From assembly GCA_039720395.1 (NCBI GenBank), contig CM077820.1, forward strand, positions 9,895,338-9,959,337: 64,000 nt of DNA. Reading direction: 5' to 3'. This DNA comes from Liquidambar formosana. Lineage: Eukaryota; Streptophyta; Magnoliopsida; Saxifragales; Altingiaceae. Shown piece by piece: positions 46,366-58,257 of the stretch. Under the pieces are notes generated by a model that made no database searches, had not been told where the DNA came from, and was given only the letters and a program-made list of their open reading frames with translations. Both the position numbers and the translations under genes were made by a program. Each line of letters opens with the position of its first letter. Position 1 is the first letter of the stretch.

Positions 46366-49300
46366 CTTTTTTTTTTTTTTTCATAAGATTGAAAACACAA
46401 AAGAAACTATAGACAAACAACTCTGGAAAAAAACCCTCTCATATCTTGCTGAAGCAGGGTCAAGAGCCCAGTAGGAGGGGAGTCAAAAAAATAGGTTTCA
46501 ATTGAGGAACAGCCCCTTCCTTTGCTAAGAAATCAACACAGGCGTTACCTTCTCTAAGCTTATGGGCAATCCTGTAGTCCCAATCCCTATTTATCATATC
46601 CTTACAATCTTGGATCAATGCACCAAGAGGATGGTGCACATCCACTGGATTAATGATCATATTCACAGCATCTTGGGAGTCAATCTCTAGAACAACTTTC
46701 TTAAACTCTTTGTCCCAAGCCAAAAGAAGGCCCTGCCTTCCTCCTAAGAGTTCAGTTGCAATACTAGAACAATAGTCCATCTGAATGGAAAACCCAACAA
46801 GCTACTCACCCCAGGTCATCCCGAATAAGCCCCCCTACCCTAGAAAGTTGCCCATCCTCCATAGAGCTCCCATCAGTGTTGAGCTTGACCCACCCTTGAG
46901 GAAGAGGAACCCAACCAACAAGAACCTAACTCTTAGAGGGGGAAGACTTGGACTTATGGAGAGAAAAGAATTCCATAGACAATTGTCAAATATGCTGCCA
47001 CAAAGCTTCAATAGATAACGGATTATTGAAGAAAATTTTTCTATTTCGGTTCTTCCACAATAACCTAACATGTAAAGGCAAACACAAGACTCCAAGGGAT
47101 ATTATTGCTACTTACGTCATAATCGAATTAATATTAGAAATGATCCACTCCTCCAGATCAGTAGAGAAGAAGTCCCTTCGAATAAACCCAGTGCACAGCC
47201 TAGACCAAATAGTGTGAGCATTAACACAGTCACGAAGCACATGTGAAGAGCTTTCCTCTCCCAAATCACAAATGCTGCACATCACATTCTTAGACATACC
47301 TCTATTGGTTCAGAGGCAATTCGTGAGCAGACAGGTTCTGACAAGCCAACCACAGGAAGGTTTTAATTCTATAGAGGACCTTTAAACTTCCAAATCTTCC
47401 TAGTCTCAAATGCCAGGGACTGAGGAGAGGTGCCTTCAATACTACTATAAGCAAACTTAGTAGTAAACTGTCCTGATGAGGAGTGCCTCCAAATTAAGGA
47501 ATCATTAGTGGAATGAGAAAAAGGCACAGAAGTACCTAGGATGGCCTTCTTAATCATCGAAGAGATGGAAGTCTGAAGCCCACTCAAATCCTAGGCCCCT
47601 GAAGCACTAATAATATCATTTACAGTCTTCAATTCATCATTCACATGTATATCAGTGTGTAGCATATTCTTGATAGGCCTTGGACCTCGACCAATTATCC
47701 AACCAAAGATTCATTGATCTTCCATCCCCAATTCTCCATTTTAGACCTTCTTTGAGGACAAGTAGGGCCTTAACAATACTTCTCCATTGAGGTAAAATAT
47801 TGCTATTAGATTGATAATCTAATAAATCTTGCCCTTTAAGATACTTGTAATCCATAACCTTAGTCCAAAGAATATTTTTATCCTGAACCATACGCCACCC
47901 TAACTTAGTTAGAAGAGCTTTGTTCTGACTTTCAATGTTCTTTATACTTAGACCTCCTTCTTTTTTGGGTTTGCAGACCTTCTCCCACCTAACTAGATGG
48001 ACTTTACGTTGTTGGGAGGAACTCTCCCAAAGAAATCCTCTATTAAGCTTGTTGATATACTCATAAGTGGCTTTGGGAAGCATAGCTGTTTGCATAGAAT
48101 AGTAAGGAATCGTAGATGAGACTGATTGGATCAAGGTAGCTCTCCCTGCCAAAGATAAACACTTCGATTTCCAACAAGCCAACCGAGATTGGACCTTCTC
48201 AATCATATGATGAAAGGTGCACTTGCCCAATTTGGCATGATAAAAAGGAACACCCAAATATATCCCCAAATCAGCAGTCAGGCCCATATCCAAAATAGTG
48301 GTAATATTACATTGTTGAATATTAAGCACTTTGGGGGAGCAGAAAACCTTAGACTTCTTACCACTAATTCTCTAAATAGCTGCCCAACAAAATTCGTTCA
48401 AACACTTGTCGATCACTTCGACTTGAGTCGTTGTAACTTTAGAGAATAAAATCAAATCATCTACAAAAAACAAGTGCGAAATAACAGGGCCTCCTTTAGC
48501 TGGTCTAAGCCCTTGCCAATCCTTATTCCCCATAGTCCTTCTCAACAACCTGATAGACGTTCCATGATGAGGACGAAGAAGTAAGGGGAAAGAGGGTCTC
48601 CTTGCCTCAACCCACAGAAAGCTTGAAAAGCATATTTTTTTTCTCCATTAATTAAGGCAGACATCTCTAAGCTAACACAAGCCATAACGAGGTTAATCAA
48701 CTGACTTGGGAAGTTGAAGTCCTGAAGAGTTTGTCTAAGGAACTCCTAACTAACTCTATCATACGCTTTATCCAAATCCACTTTAATAGCCATACTTCTT
48801 TTTATTCCTTTTATTTTCTTCATAGAGTGAATCATCTCTTGAACCAGGATAACATTATCTAAAGCTTGTTTCCCTAGGATAAAGCTACACTTGGGCAGGG
48901 CTGATGATGTGCTCAAGCCAAGGCCTCAGATGATTAACTAAGACTTTGGTGATCAGCTTGTACATTACATTACATAGACTAATAGGGCGAAAATCAGTCA
49001 CTTTCTCCAAAGCATCAATTTTCGGAATAAGCGTAATAAAAGTTTGGTTGATCCTAGGCGGCACCACTCCTGTCTTGAAAGCTTGTCTAACTAAATAGCA
49101 AAGTTTATCCCCCATAATATCCCACTGATTTTGATAAAAAACTGCCTAGACACCATCAGGGATTAGCGCTTTGAAGGGGCAACACCATTGAGAGCCCTTT
49201 TAATCTCACCATTAGATAACGGAGTTGTAAGCTTCCTAACCATATGATCTTGCAATTTTCGAGCAGGAGGAGGAATAAATGCAGCAGGCCCAATATTGAA

Positions 49301-50390
49301 AGAACCATACAAATCCCTAAAATGTGTTACCACCAATCGTTGAATATCTTCTTTATTATTAATCCACAAGCTATCATCAACCTTGAGCGTGGTTATTTTG
49401 CTCTTTTGACAACAAGTGAGAGTAGTCGTGTGGAAGTACTTAGTATTCTTATCACTATACTAGTAACCATTTCACCCTTGATTTCTGGTACCAGAGGATT
49501 TCTTTTTGAAGAAGGAGGACATTAAACTGATGAGAACGCTGAATTCTTTTCCAAATTAGTAAGGAAGACTGAAGGATACTAACATAGAGAACTGCTGAAT
49601 CCTTTCCAACCTCGTAAGAATCCATCGTTTATTCTTAAAAATAATCCCAAAAGTCTCCTTATTCCACTCCTGGAGAGCCTTCTTAAACTGCTGGAGAAGA
49701 CAAGTAAGATCAGCATTAGGTTTATCCCAGACCTTTCGAACCAACTCTAAGAATTCAGGGTGTTCCATCCAAGCACTTCAAACAGGAAAGGCTTCAAGTT
49801 AGAATTAGGGCGAGGACACCCTTCAAGATCAATCAAAAGAGGACAATGATCCGAGTGAGTTCGAGGCAGATGGGAAACTAGAGCATTAAGAAAATGATGC
49901 TTCCAATCCAAGTTGGCCATGGCTCTGTCCAAACATTCTCTAATAATGTGGATTCCATGGCGACAGTTGATCCAAGTAAACTTAGGCCCTTTGAACCCCA
50001 AATCGATAAAATTACAAGCATGAATTACTTCATTAAATTTCTTGCATCTAATATAGCTCATAGGACCCCCAATTTCTCAGATTGAGCAGTGACATAGTTA
50101 AAATCACCCGCCACCATCCAGGGAAGGTTATGGCTCTCTGCTTCATTCTTCAAATCTTCCCAAAGTAAGCCCCTGTTCTGAGTATTAGGGCTAGCATAGA
50201 CAGCCATAAACAACCAATCAAAGTCTCGCCGCGAGATAGTCACATCTACTTTCTACGAAGAAACTGAAAGAATCTGAATATCAAAAGAGTTAGGGTTCCA
50301 TGTCATCCACATACCTCCAGATCTACCGACGGCATCCACGATTGCTTATGCTGTTACCACCACAAAAATTGATGGCATGTCTTGCATAGT
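46366..50390 (-). mobile_element. Decayed L1-type LINE (5'-truncated, ~4 kb)
   Basis: Read on the minus strand from about 50390, the order is: AP-endonuclease (GRSGGMWMTWNP, VYASPNTQNRGLLWEDL, VAGDFNYV, then TWINCRHG and RTHSDHCPLL); reverse transcriptase (FRPISLCNVMYKLITKVL, KVDLDKAYDRV, catalytic FVDD at 48456-48467, LGVPFYHAKLG); the zf-RVT zinc knuckle (CSICDLGEES..HVLRDC) at about 47280; an RNase H domain (VVLEIDSQDAVNM, IAHKLREGNACVDFLAKEG) at 46780-46460; and a poly(A), seen as the T-run at 46366-46380. Frames change repeatedly and stops interrupt every domain, so it is inactive. ORF1 and the start of the endonuclease are missing, typical of incomplete reverse transcription. Confidence 0.85.
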
Positions 50391-50449
50391 TGGCTTACGG
50401 ATTATGGGAAATACAATTTAGACTCCCCAATAAATCACTTTTCAAAGAA

Positions 50450-50601
50450 AGAGGGTGAGACTAGCCAATCTCTCTTGGTCAGCCACTAGTCAAGGCTATT
50501 AGCCTGAATGTTAAATGACTTCATGGGACAGTGATCCCGCATGGGAAGTGAGGATTAGTCAGACTCTGACAGTTTAGACACCTCGTTGCTTGGGGGAAAA
50601 A
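50450..50601 (+). mobile_element. SINE-like element
   Basis: GTGAGGATTAGTCAGACTC, then GTTTAGACACCTCGTTGCTT and a poly(A) (50591-50602), has the arrangement of a plant SINE 3' part. The 5' tRNA-like part (about 50475-50560) is weak. Confidence 0.4.
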
Positions 50602-50841
50602 AAAAAAAGAAAAGAAAAGAAAGGGGGTGAGGAGGAGTATGGGAGTCTTTTTTTTGGAAAGACGATAGCATCTTCCAATATCAAATAAGACAATGACCCA
50701 TCACCTAACGAGACCAATGTGCAAAATGGAAAAAAACTCATATATAAGTGTGATACATTTGATATGGTATCACAGGTTAATGAAAATAAAATAAAATGGG
50801 ATTTTTGAAATACATTTTGACCCATAATTCTTCTTTATTTA

Positions 50842-51290
50842 TTTATTTTTTTTCCTTGCGAATATCATAAATAAACAAAGAAACAAAACAACAAGCATAG
50901 CTGCCAAGAGCTAAACTGACACAACAAAAAAACCCAGCAAGAGACTAACATATATCTGCCAAGCAAGCCACCATAACCGGGGTGGGAAGAGAGTTACCAT
51001 CAAGGAAACCAGAGAAGCCTAAACTGAGGGCCCACCTTGCCATGGCGTGGGCAGCACCATTAGCCATTCTAAGAATTTTTCTTGTAGCTGACAGAACTAA
51101 CTTGTCTCAAACCAAGCCGAATATCTGAAATGATGACTTTATAGTGCCAGGGGACTTCCACAGCCGAGGAGAGTAGGTTAATGATGAACTGAGCATCTCC
51201 TTCAAACCAGATCGAACTCCACTGTTGATCCCTAGCCAATAACACTGCTAATGTGGCCGCTTTGGCCTCTGCCACTGTTGGGTTTCATTT
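50842..51290 (-). mobile_element. Second LINE 3' fragment (RNase H domain)
   Basis: The minus strand encodes AEAKAATLAVLLARDQQWSS, EGDAQFIINLL and, after a frame shift, RMANGAAHAMARWA, the core of a plant LINE RNase H. A T-rich tract at 50842-50853 is its tail. It is separate from the element to its left because it duplicates the same domain. Confidence 0.65.
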
Positions 51291-52113
51291 TATTTTAGCT
51301 TTATGACACCACATACTCGTGTCACAATTACATTAAACACTGATTCTGTAAAATGATGGTACCAACCTAGATTTCAATATCACGTGCAGATGCTGAAATA
51401 TGAAATCCCAGTTGAAAACGACATATGCAGATCTCTGCAACAAACCACGTGCATCATTCAAATTGCATATCAGCAAAAAAACAAGGGAAAAAAGTGCATG
51501 CATTTGCTAAAAAGTGTCCTTGATTTGCCAGTCAACTTCATGACAAGTAGGGCCATATCAATAAATTGACAGAGGGTACGACTGGGTAATCACCGACTCT
51601 TAATTTGAAGGAATTGAAGGGTAAATTATAGTTGAACATTTAATTTGAAGGGTAAATCATTTCAGGAATTACCCTTACACTTTTTATATTTTGTAAAATA
51701 AATTACAGTGACAACTGCTTGATCCTTCAAACATGTAAGCTAAGTGATGTATTTTACAGTCAATGCTATTTGCGTCATTTTATTTGCTCTGTCAAAGCCG
51801 CTGAGCTCACCACTTGGACAGAAGATTTCCATGTAATTTTTAAAACGATAAGGATTATGTGTTGTCAAAAAATTACATGAGGTATAAATGTAATTCACCT
51901 TCCTTTACGAAATAAAAATAAAATTAGGTATAGATGTAATTCACCATCCTTTATAAACATAGGTAGACCATGAGAAAATATAAAAGATATACTCCGTAAT
52001 AAAGATAAAAATCTTTGTATCCAATTCCCCGAATTTTCATCTTATTATGTGATGTGATAAAGATAAGTTGATAATAAAAAAGGATGGGTCTTTTTGTACT
52101 TTAAACTTAAATA
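51291..52113. other. No recognised gene
   Basis: AT-rich DNA. A few short similar phrases (TAATTTGAAGG, ATGTAATTCACC) repeat locally. Confidence 0.4.
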
Positions 52114-52404
52114 CTCATTTTGTATCACAAAGATAGACATATATATATATATTATATTTTTTTTTTAGCTATTCTAAAATATTTGTCACTTTGAAAAGTC
52201 AAATTATATATATATTTGATTTTTCCATACTATCCTTTATTACACCAAAATTTACTTTAAAGACAACCATTGCATTGATAGTAAGATAACGGTACTTTTG
52301 AAAAAAAAAGTTGAGTAGATGATAATTAATTAATACATTAAGTTGTTTTTCTTAATCTGCGTGTTCTTTTAAGGAAGCCCATCTTTCTAAAACAGAGGGA
52401 GGAA
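52114..52404. mobile_element. Diverged Stowaway-like MITE
   Basis: The right end, inverted, is TCCTCCCTCTGTTTT and the left end CTCATTTTGTATCAC. TA flanks both ends. The interior (ATTTGTCACTTTGAAAAGTC) matches the MITE at 39494. Confidence 0.5.
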
Positions 52405-52831
52405 TATAAATGATTTTCATATCATATCATTTAGTAGATGAATCTCGTCAAAATTTCTGCTAAATACAGCAACACTCTAAAAGGTTGCATAAAGTCTTCA
52501 TGTTGGGTTAGGATGGAGTCGTTTTGAGAGAAAAATAAAAGGAATGGAGCTTGGGAGTAATTCTAATTTTCCTTATTTGTAAGCTTTAGGACAAGATCGA
52601 GAAAAAAAAGAAAGAAAGAAAGAAAAAAGGAGGAGAAATTGGGAGGTTTGGAACTCCTCCTAAGCCCAATTTTCCTCTTCTTCCCACAACTCCACAAGTA
52701 GAAAGAAAATAAAAGAAACGAAAATTTATTTACCAAAAAACCATTTTTGTTTGATGCAATTTTCATAATACTCATTAACTAGTAATGAAGAAATAAATAA
52801 ATAAATAAATATATATATATATATATATTGG

Positions 52832-53237
52832 TGTTAGATACACGGCCAGTCCCCACCTCGAGATATTAGTCACTTTGGCCTACCACACCAATTAGCTTCA
52901 CGGGTTTGTCCTTCTAGGTCCTAAACCCAAAAAACATCTCTTTAATTAAAAGGTGTCTAGCGCCGCCTTAGAAGCCTATTTTAGACATCTCCACAACTGA
53001 TATAAGATGCTAACATTCTCACATCGTTGTTGATACGACTCTAGCTCTAATACCATCTTTAGATGTACGATCTAACCCTCATCTCGAGGTATTGTCCGCT
53101 TTGATCCAGCACATTAACCAACCTCATCGGTTTGTTTTTTTAAGCCCTAAGATCAAAAGACATTTCTCTAAGAGAGTGTTTAACACTTCTTAAAAGCTTA
53201 TCTTAAGCATTGTCTACAACCAATGTGAGACACTAAC
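52832..53237 (-). mobile_element. TRIM-like retroelement with a 42-bp internal region
   Basis: Two diverged direct repeats (52832-53015 and 53058-53237, about 180 bp each) share GTCTCACATTGGTTG-like starts and CTCGAGATGAGGG-like ends. Between them, on the minus strand, is TGGTATTAGAGC, one mismatch from the initiator-Met tRNA primer site. No protein fits in the 42-bp interior. Confidence 0.65.
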
Positions 53238-53337
53238 TTTGATAAGTAAATTTAAAATGATATTTGATTCTTAGATAACCATGTGAGACGTCTCATAGGC
53301 AAAGCGATGCCACTTCGCTTCCCTAGTGGGGAGGTAA

Positions 53338-53424
53338 GGAACTTAAAAAATCAGTAGAAACGTATGTACTATTGGGGGATTGGGACGTGGAACCTAAAAT
53401 TATCAGTAGAAACGTATGTACTAT
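53338..53424. repeat. 52-bp tandem duplication in the CYP704 promoter
   Basis: Two copies share an identical 23-base core (53350-53372 and 53402-53424) containing CAGTAGAAACGTATGTACTA, about 100-150 bp before the TATA box. Confidence 0.7.
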
Positions 53425-53521
53425 ATAGTTGTTATTTGTCACATCAGTTAGCTGTGCAGATTGCTCCATGCCATAAGGTCTAGAATATGGAACTGTGGTG
53501 AAGAACCCACAACACTCCCTC

Positions 53522-53528
53522 TATATAA
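53522..53528 (+). promoter_or_regulatory. TATA box of the CYP704-type gene
   Basis: CCCTCTATATAAACATC lies 64 bases before the first ATG (53586) and 94 before the second (53616). Spacing fits a normal plant core promoter. Confidence 0.65.
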
Positions 53529-53615
53529 ACATCTCTTTTCTCCACCATATCTCCGCCATATGTCACAAATTTTAACTACTACCAAATGTTAACCTCTTCA
53601 CCCACAAGGGTCTTC

Positions 53616-56600
53616 ATGGATTTCCCCTCTCTTCCAATTCCATTCATAGCAACAACTTTGGCCGTAATTCTAGCCATCTGCATAATCAAAATTATCGCCG
53701 GAAGATCGCCGGAGAAGAAAGGGAGGTACCACCCAATTGCCGGCACGGTTTTCCATCAGCTACTCAACTTCAAAAGGCTGCACCATCACATGACTGAGCT
53801 TGCTAGCAAACACAAAACGTACAGACTGCTTGGCCTCTTTCGAAGCGAGGTTTACACTGCAGACCCTGCAAACGTGGAGTATTTCCTCAAGACAAACTTT
53901 GCTAACTATGGCAAGGTACGTAATTTCATTTTTCGTTTTTTCGTTGAATTTTCCAATATTTTTCTGTTTGATTGCCAAGAAGTTGCAGGGAAAAAAAAAA
54001 ATTGAACGAAAAAAAGATAAAGATACTTGAGGTGTCTTGCAACAATCGGTCCGAGCTCTAACCACATTTTCTCGGCAATCAAACAGAGCAAACATGAGCT
54101 TGGGTTCTTCATTTATTTATTTTCCTTTGTCATTTTCCCTAAAGTTCAGTTTAGCTGAACCAAGGATCCAAAAATATCTCCGGAAACAAGCTCACATTTG
54201 GTCCTTGGCTGAAAATAATTAAGCCACCGTTTGCTCAGCCATCTCACTTGAAAGAGTTGAATAAACACACTACAACAAATCAGGCTTTTAGCGACAAATT
54301 TTTTGGCGACAAGCAAAAAGTTGTCGCTAAAGGCATACTTGTGGCGACAAAATGTTATTTTGTTGCCAAAATAGGTCAAATACACATGTTGGCGACAAAG
54401 TTAGCAAGTTTGTTGCTAAATCTCGTCGCTGAAACTTTGGCGCCAAATTTTGCGTTGGCGCCAATTGGTAGGGAAGACTTTTGGCGACAAACCAACGTAT
54501 TTGTCGCAAAAAGAATTAACAAAACGACGCCGTTTAGCATGTGTCCCACTATTGGCGACAAATTTATTTCGTTGCGAAAGATAAATTATTGGCAACAAAA
54601 TTGTCTTTGTCACTAAAATGTTGGTGCCAAATTCCATGTTGGCACCAATTGGTGGGAAACACTTTTGGCAACAAATCAACGTATTTGTCGCAAAAATAAT
54701 TAACAAAACGGCGTTGTTTAGCATATGTCTCACTATTGGCGACAAATTTAGTTCATTGCGAAAGATAGATTATTGGCAACAAAATTGGATTTGTCACTAA
54801 ACATTTGGCGCCAAATTCCGTGTTGGCGCCAATTAGCGGGAAAGACTTTTGGCAACAAACCAACATATTTGTCGCAAAAATAATTAACAAAACAACGCCG
54901 TTTAGCATGTGTCTCACTATTGGCGACAAATTTATTTCATTGTGAAAGATAAATTATTGGCAACAAAATTGTATTTGTCACTAAAAATTTGGCGCTAAAT
55001 TTCGTGTTGGCGCCAATTGGTGGGAAAGACTTTTGGCAACAAACCATCATATTTGTCGCCAAAAGAATTAACAAAACGACGCCGTTTAGCATGTGTCTCA
55101 CTATTGGCAACAAATTTATTTCGTTGCGAAAGATAAAATATTGGCAACAAAATTGTACTTGCCACTAAAAATTTGGCGCTAAATTTCGTGTTAGCACCAA
55201 TTGGTGGGAAAGACTTTTGGCAACAAACCAATGTATTTGTCGCAACAAGAATTAACAAAACAATGCCGTTTAATATATGGCTCACTATTGGCAACAAATT
55301 CATTTCATTGCGAAAGATAGATTATTAGCAACAAAATTGTATTTGTCACTAAAAATTTGGCGCTAAATCCCGTGTTGGAGCTAATTGGTGAAAAAGACTT
55401 TTGGCAACAACTAACATCTTTGTCGCAAAAAGAATTAACAAAATAATGCCGTCTAGCATGTGCCTCACTATTGCCGACTAATTTACTTTGTTGCCAAAGA
55501 GGTACTATTAGTGGCAAAGTCGTTGAAACGTTAGTACTAAATTCTATGCCAAAATCAACAACGATTAAACAATTAACGACATGATATATACATTAAGATC
55601 TCTGATTATCATATTTATAATTTGAACTACCAACTAACGACATGATGTTATAAAGATATCTAGTTGTTAGAATATGCCAATTTCATGTTAATGATTGAAT
55701 GATTCAAAAATTTCCATTGCTAAGTTCCAAAAACAAGTCACGGCCAAATGTACGTTGTAAAGGTCTTCGATTGCTAGATTGCAAGTTCATGTCAATGATC
55801 TGACAATATACAGAGCTTTGAATTGCCACGATTTAACTTCTAATCAACAATTGAATGGTACAAAGACCTTCGCTTGTTAGATTAAAATGTTGTACCAATG
55901 TTTATATTATATAAAGATCAACTACCTTTATTTGGCAAAATTTAAGTTTCGATCAATGATTGATTGAGTGCAGTGTTATTAAACCCGGATCGGATTGGCC
56001 AGTCGAATCGGACACCAAATCGGTTTGAGTTTTTAATTGGATCGGAAATGCATGCCACTTGGACAAACCGGATTAAACCGGTCTAAACCATCGATTTTTT
56101 ATGCAAACTAGATGCAAACTGGTCCGATTGGACCAGTACTAATTCTAAAAAATTCTAACATTTTACGTGTATGGGGGGTACTAATTCCAAAAAACTCTAA
56201 CATTTTACGTGTATGAGGAGTAGAAACATGGATGTACACTCTCAAAGGAGTTCTTAACTACTAGACCACCTAGTGCTTATCTGAAAAATTTTATAACACA
56301 TATTATTTAAGGTCTAAATGTATACATTTTATTTGTTGGTATTATTTTGATTATTTATTATTATTTTAATTATATGACCGGTCCAACCGATGACCTAACG
56401 GTTGAACCAGTGACCCGGTGACCCGACCTCTAGACCGAGTCAATGACCGGTCTGAATTTAATAACTATGATTCAGTGGCAAACTAGACCCAACACGTACA
56501 TTTACCATACCAACTAAAATTGACCCATAATGTGATAAATAAATTTAAAAAAAAAAAAAAAAACCCTATATTGATTACGTGGTTCATGTTAGGTTATGTA

Positions 56601-58199
56601 AAGCCTAGTATTTTGTCCAACCTAATTGATAGCACTTGACTTGGTTCGACTTTGGAAATATACAATTTAAAATGGGATTTTTTGGGAGGCTTATTCTCCA
56701 GACATAGTGAAATCGCAACAGCTCGAGTTTAGGTGAATCACATAAATCTGTATTGATTGTTTGCCTTTATTTTCGATTTCTTCTTTAATTTGGTGTCTCG
56801 TAAATTGTGGAACTCTGTAGTTCCCTAAAAGTTCAACCATTGTCCCACAAACCCAACCAAGTCAATTGGACAATTAAAAAATGATAACGTTAAAATTCCA
56901 CCATTTGATTATTGTATTTTATTGTGAATTTATGTTTTCCATTTTAATTGTTATTATTTATATTGTTTCATTTAATTTGAAATATTGAGTATGACTTATT
57001 ACTTATTAGATTTCATATCTTAGGTGGAGATTCAAGTGTTATTAACATTAGTGTGCTAAATCACCTTTTCTTTTCAAATATATGTACAATAGGTTTTTTT
57101 TTTTTTATATTAAAAATAAAAATAATTATAAAATTAGGAGGGGAGATTTGGAGGGAGATAAAAAATTATTTATAAAATTAGAGTTTCACTGAAGTAGAAT
57201 TTTAGAATTTTTGGTATTAAGGAGATTTGGAGGGAAATTAAAATTTCATTGTCAAAATTTTATAACAAATCTATTTATTAATTGGTAGCAAAAAGCTGGA
57301 AATTGGAAGGAAAATCAACAAAACGACATCGTTTGACTTAGGGGGAAATTTCTCACCCGCCCAAACCCTCTAATAGGCAGAAGGATATCTTACATTGATA
57401 TGTTCTAGATCTCTCTCTCTCGCCCTCTCTCACACAAAAGCCCTAATCTCGCAAAACCCTCATTTTCGACAAATCTCCATTCTCTCTAGTGATACCCATC
57501 TTCTTCAAAAAATCCCCATTCTCTTTCTAGCAATACCCTCTTTCTCCCCAAACTGACTGTCCTCCTGGTGACGAAGGAACAGTGGGTGACAAAGAAATAG
57601 AGATTCTTTGGATCATGAACAGCTAGGGGCTCTCCGACATTGAAGGTGAGTTCTACCAGTTTCTTGTTCTCATTCTTCTTCTTTATCTTCTGCAATTTTA
57701 AGTTAGGGTTTCATTATCTTCAACATAATAGGATTGATATATCTCTCTCCCTATATATATATATATGTATAGACAGGGGAGGATGAACTGAATTTTCTGG
57801 AATATATATATATATATATTTTTTTATTTTTTTTTAATACCAGCCCGGTCTTACCCATTTTTTGGGTTGCCCCGCACTCAAAACTCAAATCCCTAATGTA
57901 AATTTCTGCAATCTTCAGATGAGCATTTTATTTCAAGGACTGTAACTTAGGGTCTCATATAATTAGTTGAAAGATGTGAAAGGTTGAATAGTTAGGTCCA
58001 AATAATTTGTTGGGTCAGCCCTACCCAAGTTCTAAAGGGCATTCTATACTGCTTAACCAGATTTCTTCAGGGACGAAAGTAAACCATTTGATTTGAGAGC
58101 CCATGTAGGATTGCTTTAGGAACTCCTTGATAACATTTTTTTTTTATATTACTGTATTTGCCCCTGTTTTTTTTTTTTAAAAAAATTTTCTGCTGTATT

Positions 58200-58257
<58 letters not shown>

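Noticed and set aside
54248..55517. Several overlapping open frames of 60-122 codons on both strands
   Set aside because: They arise from the 183-bp subterminal repeat of the CACTA element, whose units are near a multiple of three; repeated similar peptides confirm this.
54455..55520. Regularly spaced repeats suggestive of a CRISPR-like array
   Set aside because: Units are 183 bp with no unique spacers, in a eukaryotic transposon end.
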